The translations under genes were made by a program, and so were the position numbers. A stretch of DNA of 35,482 nt from NCBI GenBank assembly GCA_001584585.1, contig LSYV01000002.1, positions 1,366,133 through 1,401,614 on the forward strand, in the 5' to 3' direction. Positions 9,185 through 25,941 of the stretch are shown piece after piece (positions within the stretch are counted from its first letter, which is position 1; every line of letters begins with the position of its first letter). Origin of the DNA: Gonium pectorale. Its lineage: Eukaryota > Chlorophyta > Chlorophyceae > Chlamydomonadales > Volvocaceae. The notes under the pieces are model-generated. The model had not been told where the DNA came from, did not search any database, and was given only the letters and a program-made list of their open reading frames with translations.

Positions 9185-12100
9185 ATGAAGGTGAAACCCC
9201 CAGGGCACTTCAGGCAGTAATGGGAGGCCAAGTTGGGCCTCGCGGCACGGTTGACCCTTGTTGTCGCATTGTGGAGCTTCTCCTTCTCCAGGCAATTGGC
9301 CCAGCTTCTTGCAATTGGCGACTAAGTACACGCCTGGTGGTGCACACCCGTGCAGTTCGGCAAGGTGCTGAAAGTCGCGGGGGAGAACATGCCCTCCGAG
9401 ATGCACAACCTCTTCCTGAGGTACAAGGTGAGATGGCGGTGGGGGTTGGTGGAAGGCGGAGCGCGGTGGGGGTGAAACCTTCCTAACCCAAGCCCCTACA
9501 CTGTGCACGCTCAGGAGCTCAAGAAGCAAATCAAGCTCATACCAGTTGGAAAAGGTACGTGCTGCTCCACCTCTGGCGGCTGGCACATGACTAGCCTCCA
9601 TTTTTTCCCTGTCCCCTGCAACCATTGTGCTAGGACTGCGTGGCGTGCCTGTCGCCGACAACTCCTTTCCATGCCCCGCAGACGCCGCGGCTGGCAACGA
9701 GAAGCAGGCCAGCGTGTCACCCGACGGCAGCTCAACCGGGAGCGGCAGCACTGGGGTAGGCCCTTGGCTGGGGGGCCCGTCGCCGTCCCGCTGAGCCGCA
9801 GCTACGGCCAACCGTGGCTTTTCCACTGTCCTCGTCACGAACACCGCGTGAATGTCCACGCCTGCCTTCGTGCTTTCGCGTGTCGCAGCCTTCCTGGGCG
9901 CCGCCCTCTAGTTTGGCTACATACGGCTTTCTCTTTCTGGTCCCCACCCGCCCCCTGACCCAACCAGGCGGCCGTGACAGCCACCGTGCTGTCCCCCGAG
10001 GAGCAGGCGTTCATCAACACGCTGAACGAGGTGAGGCGGCGGGCCCTTTGCAAGGCAGCGGAGCAGTGTGGCTTGGGGAGGACTGGGGGGGATGGGGTAA
10101 GGGATTCGGGCGGGCTAACATGCAACAGTGCTAATGCACGCGCCGCCGTGGTGCTGGTGCTCTTTGGTGGCATCTTGGAGCTGCCGCGGCAGGGGGATGC
10201 CTCCCGGGGCAGGGGGTGCCTCCCGGGGCGCATGCGATGCACCGCCTGCTGTCGTCGCACAGCGCGCGCGGCCTGGGACCCGGACTTGGGCGGCGTCTTG
10301 CGCGGCATGCACAAGGGCTCAGCGAGGGTCCTGGCCGTCCCAGCGCCATGCCGGGGCCGTCGGAACCTGCGGGTCTGCATGTGCAACTGGGCACAGCCCG
10401 CCCTCCCAAGCCGTCGGTGCTTTCCCCTGCTCCAGGACCTGGCCCGCTTCAACCGCTACTTCATCGAGAAGGAGGAGGAGGCGGTCATCCGGCTGCAGGT
10501 GGGAGCCATCGCTGGGGGTGGGGAACCGGGCGACTGTGGACGCAGTGTCTGCCAGTCGGTCGAGCCCCAGCGCGCTGTCCGAATGGATCTCGGGCTAAGT
10601 CACGGCGTATCGCGGCAGCGCGGGTATGGCAAACCGCGTTATCGGGAGATCGCTCTGGTCATGGTGGGCGACACGCCAACTTGTGTCCTTGTGTGCCGCC
10701 CGCCCGCGCGCAGGCCCTGTGCGACGAGCTTGTGGTGGCGGCTGCAGAGGCGGGGCTGCAGCTGCCCCCGGGGCTAGTCAACGCAGGGCTCTCGGACGCG
10801 GAGGAGGGCCCTGCGGCGGCCACGGGGACGCGAGCAGCGGCGGCGGCGGGTGCTTCAGCATCGGCGGCGGCACCAGCAGCGGGCCCGCGGCCGGAGGCCG
10901 CCGACGTGGGAGCGGAGGCGGAGCCGGCGGCGGCCCGGGAGCCCCGGCAGCGAGAGCCCGTGCAGGCGCAGGCGGCGGTTCCTGCAGGCGAGCGGCTGCA
11001 GCCCGAGCCAGGGGAAGGGGCTGACGAGCCACAGCGTGGAGCCGGCGCCAGCGCTTCCCACCACCATCACCACCACCATCACCGCTTCCAGCCACTCCAC
11101 GCTGTCAAGTCACGGCTGGTGCAGTTTCACGGAGAGATGGTGCTGCTGCTGCACTGGTCGCTGTTGAACTACGCAGCTGTTGTCAAGATCCTCAAAAAGC
11201 ACGACAAGCGTACGGGCGTACTGCTGCGGGCGCCGTATCTCGCCAACGTGCTGCAGCAGGTGCGGCACGTGGGGTGGGGGGCGCGGCGCGATGGGTGGGG
11301 TGGGGATCAAGGGCGTCGCGGGATGCGTGGGCGGGGGATCGCGGTGAGGCGAGGGCTAGCAGCCTCCTGCCACCGGCTGCCCTCCCCTTCCGACTGCTTT
11401 CACTCGCATGCGGCTTGCTGCCCCTCATGCTCGCCACCGACTTACCGATAACAGGCCGTGGAACACAGACCCCAGAAGGCGCCTGTCTTGAAGTAAATCG
11501 CAGGCGTCTCAGCTTAGGTTTACCTCCTGAGTTCTGACCTTGTGGCTGGCCTTTGCGTCCCCGCAGCCCTTCTCTTCAACCACGATCATGAGCCGCCTCG
11601 CCAAGAAGGCCGAGGAGCTGGTGGTGGCAACCACACAGCTGGCACCCGCGGCGGGGGTGCCGCTGCCGCTGCGGCCCGCTGGAGAAGCCAGCGCCGCCGC
11701 GGGCGCTGCGGTCGCGGCCCAGGACTCGCGGGCCGCCACCACCGCGACCGCCACGGTACTTGCCGCCGGTGGCGGCGCCGACGGAGGCGTGGCGGCGGAG
11801 AGTATCCGACATGCGGGCGGGGCGGCGGCCGTGGGGCCGGCGGGCCGGGAGGCGCCCTCGGCTTCCGAGATGTCGTCGAGGACGCTGGCGGGGGCGGAGC
11901 GTGAGGCCAGCTACGCCGGCGCACCCGGCCTCGCAACGGAGCCCCTCGTCGGGTGAGACGCCGGCCGCCATGGTGCTGGTATGATGGCTGCATGGCTGTG
12001 CGTGAGGGCCAAGGGGAGGTTGCGGGGCTCCCCGGTAGTGCACCTGGGCTCGACTGACCCGTGGGTCTCGCCTGTGGTGTGTTTGCGACCCGGCGCCGCA

Positions 12101-12554
12101 GGAGCACCATGCACGCGCTGGAGACTTGGGCAAACCTGCGGAAGAACGCTATCACGCCGTCCACCGTCCTGGCGGCCGACGGTGCGCAACCCGCCTCAAA
12201 GCGGAAGGTGGGCCCGGGGCTATGTCCGGGGCCGTTCCGAGTGTGTGCTGCGAGGCTCGCGCTCGCCAAATGCTCAGTTGGAAGGGTAGGCGAAATAGCA
12301 CGAAGAGCTCGCGGGGTGTGCAACATCAAGTTCATGACTCGTTGTGCTCGCGTGGTCGCTGACTGCTTGGCAGCGGAAGCCTGCTTGCGGTCTAGAAACC
12401 GGTTCATGACAGCATGTGTCGGAAACGATTGGGCTCTTCCCTCCGTTACTCGCTACACTTGCAGGCCGAGGCGGAGACGCCGGAGCCTGACGCCTCGGCG
12501 CAGCCGCCTGCCAGCAAGGCGGCCAAGCCCGACCCCTCGATAGATCCCCAGTAA
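9185..12554 (+). CDS. SPX-domain protein (phosphate/inositol-pyrophosphate sensor)
   Basis: Ten exons: 9185-9190, 9356-9427, 9515-9554, 9682-9755, 9968-10030, 10436-10498, 10714-11259, 11567-11952, 12102-12207, 12465-12554. All phases agree, giving 481 residues. The first exon codes only Met-Lys; splicing gives the typical SPX start MKFGKVLKVAGENMP. Next come LFLRYKELKKQIKLIP (23-38), FINTLNEDLARFNRYFIEKE (79-98) and, after a ~115-residue insertion, FHGEM and NYAAVVKILKKHDKRTG (to ~274). The lysines of KILKKHDK (264-271) are the family's inositol-pyrophosphate-binding cluster. No EXS, RING, MFS or VTC domain follows, so this is a stand-alone SPX protein, the class that restrains PHR/PSR1-type transcription factors. 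The C-terminal half is Ala-rich, with LETWANLRKNAITPST (~422-437) and a KRK basic patch. An octahistidine run lies at 222-229. Identity is secure; the PSR1 partner role is by analogy. Confidence 0.93.
10188..10227. repeat. Imperfect tandem duplication in an SPX intron
   Basis: Two consecutive ~20-base copies of GGCAGGGGGATGCCTCCCGG, the second with one base deleted, lie in the intron between exons 5 and 6. Each copy can pair with itself (GGGGGATGCCTCCC), so small hairpins are possible. No function is evident. Confidence 0.75.
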
Positions 12555-12801
12555 AGGGGAGCGGCGGAGTACTGTCCGCACCCCGGGTGCCTGCCTTGGG
12601 ATTGGCGCAGGCCCCATGCCGTGAGGCGTGCGTCGCCTGCCGGAGGGCAGCAGAAGGCTCACCGGGAACCCTAAAGAGGCAGAGGGGAGAAGGAGCGCGG
12701 GCTGGCTGCCGTTGGTTTCATGGCCTGGCATCGCGCGAGGGCTTGTGGCGCTTACGAAAATACGCTCTGTCGCTTCACGGCTGTCGCACGTCAGCAGAGG
12801 G

Positions 12802-12806
12802 TGTAA
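12802..12806 (+). terminator. Candidate polyadenylation signal TGTAA for SPX
   Basis: TGTAA is the standard polyadenylation signal of Chlamydomonas-type green algae. This copy lies about 250 bases past the SPX stop codon, a normal 3' UTR length, on the coding strand. It is the first such motif I see after the stop. Confidence 0.6.
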
Positions 12807-12874
12807 GACACGTGCTGGATGGCGGCACTCGGCCTGGGCTTGGACGATTCCCGGAGCTCCTGTGCTGTGGCGGG

Positions 12875-12882
12875 GCATATGC
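12875..12882. promoter_or_regulatory. P1BS-like palindrome GCATATGC downstream of SPX
   Basis: GCATATGC is a fully palindromic match to GNATATNC, about 320 bases past the SPX stop and just beyond the proposed polyadenylation signal. Its position does not suit a normal promoter, so it may be chance. It is recorded because the only other match I saw in the window is upstream of the same gene. Confidence 0.25.
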
Positions 12883-13659
12883 AGTAATACATGTTATACT
12901 GTGCTCGCTGTGTTCTTGGCTCTGTGGGCTGTGCGCATCCCCTGGATTCTCCCCTGGATTCCAGCGGGCATAAAGCTTTGGAGTGCTTGCAACAATGGAG
13001 TGTCGCCGCGGCCCTTGATTTAATCCATCCAACCATGCACGCATGCACGAGCTCGCGGTTGCTGCGTCTCTCTGTTGATCGGCCCCACGACAGAGCGCAC
13101 CTGCCAAAGGATGTGTCACGCACGGGACTCGCGTTGTGAGTCATGTTAAGGCAGCAAACCAGTGCGTACCTGGCATCTGACAGCGCCTTAGTAGACAATG
13201 ACGCTGTATATGTGCACCTTGTTGCTGACGGTTTTGGTGGTGACGAGCGACTCGCTCGTCAATGGCATGCAAGTCGCCCGGGAGTGAGGGAGTGGCGCGG
13301 CTCCAACCGTGGCCGGAGATCCGCACGGCTTGAATCTGCACCGGCCTTGAAGAGGCCTACACCGCCTCGGCGGCAGTCGCAGTGGTGTAGCCTCCTCGTT
13401 GTGTCATTATTTTGGGAGACGTATTCGACAGCAGCTGCAATGGATAGAGGAAACTCACAAAAACAAATTGGCAGGTGGTGGCGGAGTACGCGTGTTATGT
13501 GCGGTATGCATCGTGTCGAGCATTTGGTGTTGGGTCTGCATATGTTCGGACACCGGTCGAGGGCCGATGGGCGGTTACGGTACGCTAAGCTTCCGTCCTT
13601 GTCAGGTGGCAGTCTCCTTGTGGCAGTCTACTTCGCAAAGAATGTTGGACCTTGGGGCC

Positions 13660-13664
13660 TTACA
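13660..13664 (-). terminator. Candidate polyadenylation signal for the wall-protein gene
   Basis: TTACA on the plus strand reads TGTAA on the minus strand. It lies about 680 bases past the stop of the hydroxyproline-rich gene and is the first such motif downstream. The resulting 3' UTR is long but within the range seen in volvocine algae. Confidence 0.4.
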
Positions 13665-14343
13665 GCCATTTCTTGCGCCCCTGGCTTCCGGTACGAATGG
13701 AAGCGCCACGGCCGCGTCTCCTTCAGGACCTCTGATGTGCCTCGGAGCCGAACTCGGCGTCGCAATCTGCTCCACACTTCTACGGCATTCGACTCAAGGA
13801 TCAGCGTGTTGACTCAAATTCCCTACCATCCCTTCCAGGCAATGTGGCAAGCAACGTGTGACAGACTGCAACCTACATCACAGGCGCCAAGCAGCGCCGT
13901 TACGCACGAAGTTGTATGTCGCACGCATCAAAAATGATCGCGGAACGGAGACAGTGCAGAGCCGTAAAACCAACACCTCGACAATGCACCCTACTGAAGC
14001 ACGCCTCCCACGCCCTGCACTGATGAATGCTTTACTTTCAAGGAGATAAACAAGAATGTCCGCCTTCGTACGGCAGAATAAAAGCTGCAGGGCAAGGGGA
14101 ATACAGTGCAAACTGCAGACGACCGTGCAGGCTATGTGAGTGCCTAGACGACGATTCCTTGCCTGGCTTGCCATGGGACGAACCATCTGTCATGTCTCAT
14201 GTGCCATCGCTGGCAACGCCAAAACCCAATACCACAGGGTAGTTACCCTCCAACGTACACTGTTTGACACTCGAACAATCCCGTGCCGCCGACGCTAGGG
14301 AAGGCAGGCTTGCTGCAGCGCACTGGTTTGGTGGCGTTGAGGC

Positions 14344-17057
14344 CTAGCCAAGGAAGGCAACAACCGCCACCGCCACGATGGCGAAAAGCTCTGCAATCCA
14401 TACGTTCTGCCTGAGGGTTGACGCGGACCCTGCCGCCAGCCCCAGTTGGTTGTTCGCCTCAAGTGGTAAGGGCGGGGCTGGTGGGCCGGGCGGGCTGGGC
14501 GGCGGGCTGGGCGGCTCGGGAGATGGCGGGTCCGGGCTGGGAGGAAGTGGCGGCGACGGCGGCGGTGACGGCGGTAGTGGCGGCGAAGGCGGCAGCGGCG
14601 GCGGCGAGGGCGGCGGGGAAGGTGGCTCAGGGGATGGCGGCAGCGGTGACGGCGGCAATGGAGGCGGGGGAGAGGGCGGCGGCGGCGGCGCCGGCGGCGG
14701 TGATGGTGGCGCCGGCCGCCACGTCATCACGCAGGCGGCGCTCATCTTCTCCACATAGTCCAACATGTGAATTGGAGGCACCGAGAAGACGAAAGTGACC
14801 TCCGTGACGTTGCCCATGGGGATAACCATGTTTGGTGTGTCGGTTGTGGCGATTACCTCCCGCTCCGCCAATGGGCTGCCATCGGGCCTGCTCTTCCCGG
14901 CAAGGTCGGGGTTGGCGTCAAGGAACTTGACAATAACGGCCAGGCGCACGGCGGCGGGCTTCAGGAACTGCACGTTGTAACTGCCGGGATGCAGCCTGGT
15001 CAGCGGATAGCGCCGATACACCGCCACGAACCCGGAGAACGCGAGGGAGGGCGGCAGGGAGCCGAAGTCCCAGCCCCAGGAAAAAACGGCCTTGCGCTGA
15101 CCGTCGATTCCCGGTGGCGGCGCGCAGGCCGACGTCAATACGGCGGACGGCATGTCGGCGGCGGCGGCCGCCGCTTGCGCCAGGGCGGAGCTCCAGGGGC
15201 CGTTCAATCGTACAGCGCCGTACGGTCCGGCGGCGGGCGCCATGGGGCCCAGCGCGTCAGCAGGCCGCATAAGAGACATCACGCCGAAGAAGTCCGGGCA
15301 GTTGGCAGTTAGGGGCACGCGCGTGCAGACCTGCGGTTTGGCGGTAGAGCGGTTGGCGGTTGATGTCGGCAGGGCGGGGCCGGCTGAGTGCCGTAACGTC
15401 GTTTCGTGCTCGGGACGGGCTGAATGCGTTGGCTTCCCTTGGTCGTGTAACGACCACCGTCCCCTGCTCTCTTGGGTCCCACCTCAACAAAGTATGCGTT
15501 GCCGGTGCCGTCCGATCCCGCCAGCACATATAGGCCCTCGGGGTAGTCATTTGCCACGACCTGAACGCGGTTGCGGCTCAGGCCTGCGCCTCCGCCGCTG
15601 TCGTCACTTGCGCCGCCGCTGGCGGCGGCGGAAGGGTCCGCGGGGATGACGGTGGCGGCGCCACTCGGTGCGCTGGCGGCCACGGACGCCGGCGTGGCGC
15701 ATGCAGCGGACGTTGCGCAGACGGCCACGGCACTGCTCCGCGGCATACCTACTGCCTGCGCGCGGCGGAGCAAGTCGGACTTACAGGAATGTACTGGCCG
15801 TAGCCACCTCCTCGTGCCCATGGAGCCGTTTTACGCAAGATTACACACTCGACGCGTCAGAAGCGCCCCGATGGCGGCTATGCGCCAACCAAGTTTGCTC
15901 CCTGCCTTCTTCACCCTTGCATGTTCCACAGGTCCGCCGTGTGCCTCACCTCAACGGTGTATCCGTATCCCGCCAACCCAAAGGCGGATGGGTCGGGGGT
16001 CGTGGGGAAGAGGAACCGGCGCGAGCGGAAGTCCAGCGCCTCCAGGGAGGCCCACGCGCACGGGAACGGGCCAAAGGCGACCTACGCCACATTGATGCCG
16101 CGAGCACGGCGGAATCCGTAAGTTGGGAGCAGGTTAAGGGTGCTTGACTCGCCGTGCATAATCAAGGCGGAGGGTCGGTAATGCTACACATGACAGCGAA
16201 AGCCATTGCGGTACTGCGTTGGATCCGGCACAAGCACGCACCGTGAGATCCTCTGGAGGGTACGGAGGGGGCGGAGACGGGGCGGTGGGCGGCTTGGGCG
16301 GGTTCTCCGGAGGGGAAGGCCGAGGCGACGGAGGCCTAGGGGGAGATGGCCTTGGGGCGGGCGGAGGAGGGGGCGAGGGCCGAGGCGAGGGCGGCAGCGG
16401 TGGCGATGGGGCGGGCGGCCGTGGTGGGCGTGGGGAGGGTGGAGACGATGGCAGGGGTGGCGGTGGTGGAGGCGATGGTGATGGCGGCGCTGGCGGCGGA
16501 AGGGGCGACGGCGGCGGCGCTGACGGAGCTCGTGCAGGAGGCTCCGACGGCGGCGGTGGAATAGCTGGCGAGGGCGACGGCGGCGGAGGCGGTGGTGGCG
16601 GGGATGGCGATGGCGGTGGCGGTGGTAAAGGTGATGGAGGAGGAGGTGGTCGCGGTGACGGAGGCCGTGGCGATGGCGGCAGCACTGGCGGCCGGGGCGA
16701 CGGAGGCGACGGAGGCGCTGGGGACGGTGGCGACCGTGGTAAGGGCGGCGGCGGCGACGTCTTCATAGGCGGCGGTGGCAGGGGCGACGGGCTGGGCGGC
16801 TCTAGTGCCACCGGCGGTTGCAGTGGCCGGGGTGCGCGAGGTGGGACGGGTGCCCTGGGCAACCTCGGTGGGCGCGGGAGCGCGGATGGTGGAAAGGAGT
16901 TGCCACCATAGGGGGGAGGGGGTTGACTGAGCAGGGGCTCTTCCAGCTGTGCACTGCAGGATGGAGCAAGGTGGAGGCTGAAAAATACCACTATGAGATA
17001 GAAGTAACTAGGGGTCCAGCGGGCCGGGGTCCATTTGACATGCCCGTGGACGGGCAT
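14344..17057 (-). CDS. Secreted hydroxyproline-rich glycoprotein with two proline rods and GPI-like tail
   Basis: Four minus-strand exons: 17057-16242, 16081-15950, 15755-15483, 15330-14344. All introns are phase 0, giving 735 residues. Residues 1-36 are a signal peptide: hydrophobic core YFYLIVVFFSLHLAP, cleavage CSA|Q. Residues ~43-265 are a rod of PPSP, PPPP and SPRP repeats of the kind that is prolyl-hydroxylated and glycosylated in volvocine walls. Residues ~273-612 are a globular part with ALDFRSRRFLFPT, GLAGYGYTVE, EGLYVLAGSDGTGNAYFVE and scattered cysteines. A second PPSPPP rod (~613-695) follows, then small residues GLAAGSAS, a short polar spacer and a terminal hydrophobic stretch (IAELFAIVAVAVVAFLG), typical of a GPI-attachment signal, though a simple membrane tail is possible. 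I do not recognise the globular domain; the pherophorin cysteine pattern (FPFCxC-like) is not evident. Likely an extracellular matrix or cell-surface protein. Confidence 0.8.
14461..14716 (-). repeat. Second Pro/Ser rod, low-complexity coding repeat
   Basis: Minus-strand codons for Pro, Ser, Leu and Glu alternate in PPSPPP/PPLPPSP units. On the plus strand this appears as GGCGGC-rich sequence that opens spurious Gly-rich frames. It encodes the shorter extended rod just before the hydrophobic C-terminus. Confidence 0.85.
16260..16905 (-). repeat. First Pro/Ser rod, low-complexity coding repeat
   Basis: About 215 codons on the minus strand are almost only Pro, Ser, Arg and Ala, in PPSP, SPRPP and PPPP units. 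This is the main rod after the signal peptide. The plus strand is correspondingly GGCGGNGGN-rich and carries a false 230-codon Gly-rich frame. Confidence 0.88.
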
Positions 17058-17058
17058 G
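17039..17058. repeat. Perfect hairpin over the wall-protein start codon
   Basis: CATGCCCGT (17039-17047) and ACGGGCATG (17050-17058) are exact complements around a two-base centre. The initiator ATG of the minus-strand gene is at 17057-17055, inside one arm. A second, out-of-frame ATG lies in the other arm. In mRNA the arms would form a GC-rich stem that includes the start codon. Confidence 0.85.
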
Positions 17059-17876
17059 GTTGATACTCAGCAAATCTGTAAAGCCGTCTATTGCTGCTGA
17101 TATAAGGTCTGATTCAGGGTTGATATCTACAAAATATGTTGTATCTTGCTGTTCCAGGAAGACGACCTCTAACAATAGTGCCTCAAAGGGCGGACCAGTT
17201 ACCAATAGAGCCGGCAGACGCATTATATGCGACTGCTCTTTCATCCGTGCGATGTGACACGACCTGATTAGAAGAGGCGGACGACGTGACCTATCCGTCA
17301 CTTCGCGCGCCATTGCGTGCAATCGCGCTCGTGCTTCAATAACACAGAGGCGAACATCGCCATAACCCCTAGTCGAGGACGTTGACGACCAGCAAGACGC
17401 GAGTCGCGACGAAACAGGCCAACCATAACCGATATACGACGCTAAATGATCCCGTTGAGGGCTCTCAAGTACACCGCTTCTCAGCGTGAGCATTTAACAG
17501 AAGTGACTGTGCGCCACGCTCGCTCGATACGCAGTAAAAGGCAAGTTACCAAGTCGATCGCGGCAGAAGCCCGTTTCTACCTACCCACCATACCCACGCC
17601 ATGCAAAGCTATCCTATCATGTTCGTCCCTAGTAGCTGGGCCGCTGCATATGGGCCGGCAAGGCGGATGGCATCCGCAGCAACGCACGCAGCTGCGACAG
17701 GTAGCCCCTGGTCATCCCATGCCCCCAAGGCCACCGTCTGTCCCTCTTCCCCTGGACGACGGTGAGGCATAATGGGAACCTTTCCCCGGCTCCTCAAGCA
17801 CCTCCCTGACGTCGCAGGTCCCAACACTGCACTCACTCCCGCCCAGGATGCACAGGCATACAACCGGGACGCATCC
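17058..17876. other. Intergenic: wall-protein promoter and DRC11 3' region
   Basis: About 820 bases lie between two minus-strand genes. The 17058-17260 part is comparatively AT-rich and should hold the wall-protein promoter; on the minus strand a TATAATG element (plus 17222-17228) lies ~165 bases before the start codon. I see no clear TTACA (minus TGTAA) for DRC11 here, so its polyadenylation site is not placed. No coding exon is supportable. Confidence 0.45.
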
Positions 17877-25063
<7,187 letters not shown>

Positions 25064-25941
25064 GATATCGTACGTGCTGCGAGCGCGTGTGGGGCGGACA
25101 TGCGATCGTGGCGGAGCGGCGGTATGAGCGATACCACGGCCTTCGAGAGCTTATCGAAGTTGGTGATTTACGTATGTACATGCAGTAAGCGCCTCGCTCA
25201 GCAGCGTACGCGTCGAGCACTCACACGTTGGCCATTTCTCCAGATGCCGCGGGGCCGAACGGCCCCTGTAATCGCCCTTCCTATGTGTATTTAGCACAGT
25301 CTACTCATGAAATATAGTGCGCAGCTCGAAGAAGAACAAGACGGTGTTCGCAAGCAGAGTCGCGGCCCCAGCAGTGTGTCGTCGGACAAGACTGAACACG
25401 TTACAGGTTATATATTAATACGAAATGATAGAAGCACTAGAGAAAATTTTATGTACGACAGCCTGGACGAGTCAGGGCTTCTGGTCTGTATACCCTGCCT
25501 GATAACAAGGCAGCGAATGCAGTTTTATTTCCATTTCGCAGACGTTCCGACTTGAGACGGCAAGAACGGTACCTTGTCCTCCTTGGCATCAAAGCCTTTT
25601 CTTTTGCTAGTACCCTTACACCTGGTTATATAATAGTGACTCCCCACGCAGCTCGTGGGACTGTGGGGCCCGATCCCGGGCGTTTAGGCGCGGAAGAAGC
25701 GGCATCCCTTTCCTGCACCCGGGGAGACGCCGTCAGGACGCTGGGCCGTTGTAAGGCTGAAGGCGCTTTCCGCCGTCGCAAAGCCGAACAGGGGTGCGCA
25801 TCACCCTGTTCCCCTGGCGCCCCTGTGCGCCCCCGCCCATCCCCTACCTCACCTCTGGCGCAGCAGTTGAAGCCAGGTAGGGGGACGCCGCCAGGTCCCT
25901 CGGCGGCCGCGTAAGCGGCCCGCCAGCCGCTGTGCTGCGGG
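25064..25941. promoter_or_regulatory. Divergent promoter region of DRC11 and BRM
   Basis: The 878 bases between the two start codons must hold both promoters. Composition drops to AT-rich between about 25300 and 25640, unlike the GC-rich flanks. A TATA-like TATATAATAG at 25627-25636 faces BRM (+), about 310 bases before its ATG. On the other strand TATATAA (plus 25407-25413) faces DRC11, about 345 bases before its ATG. An in-frame TAA at 25912-25914 fixes the BRM start at or after 25942. A small open frame at 25307-25555 (+) has no recognised homolog and is not called. Confidence 0.55.
25627..25636 (+). promoter_or_regulatory. TATA-box candidate for BRM
   Basis: TATATAATAG in an otherwise GC-rich setting, on the BRM strand and upstream of its ATG. 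With a usual 25-30 base spacing it would give a 5' UTR of about 280 bases. Assigned by sequence and position only. Confidence 0.4.

Larger units (their letters stand above)
12555..14343. other. Intergenic between convergent SPX and wall-protein genes
   Basis: About 1.8 kb lies between two genes that end toward each other. The left ~270 bases and right ~690 bases are probably their 3' UTRs, judged by TGTAA at 12802 and its complement TTACA at 13660. A second P1BS-like palindrome is at 12875-12882. The longest open frame (13143-13937, +) has mixed composition, no recognisable domain and no codon bias like the neighbours, so I do not call it. No tRNA-like structure was found by eye. Confidence 0.5.

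Noticed and set aside
13143..13937. 264-codon plus-strand open frame
   Set aside because: No recognisable domain, composition and codon use unlike neighbouring genes, and it lies where the 3' UTRs of two convergent genes are expected.
14378..14758. Gly-rich plus-strand frame
   Set aside because: Antisense shadow of the second proline rod.
16219..16911. 230-codon Gly-rich plus-strand frame
   Set aside because: It is the exact antisense of the proline rod of the minus-strand wall protein; CCN codons read as GGN. It has no splice or domain support.
14344..17057. Calling the wall protein a pherophorin
   Set aside because: The proline rods fit, but the cysteine-rich pherophorin domain pattern is not visible in the globular part, so only a general hydroxyproline-rich call is supported.
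25307..25555. 82-codon plus-strand frame in the divergent promoter
   Set aside because: Starts ATG and looks moderately protein-like, but I recognise no family, and AT-rich promoter DNA and UTR are expected here. No splice continuation found.
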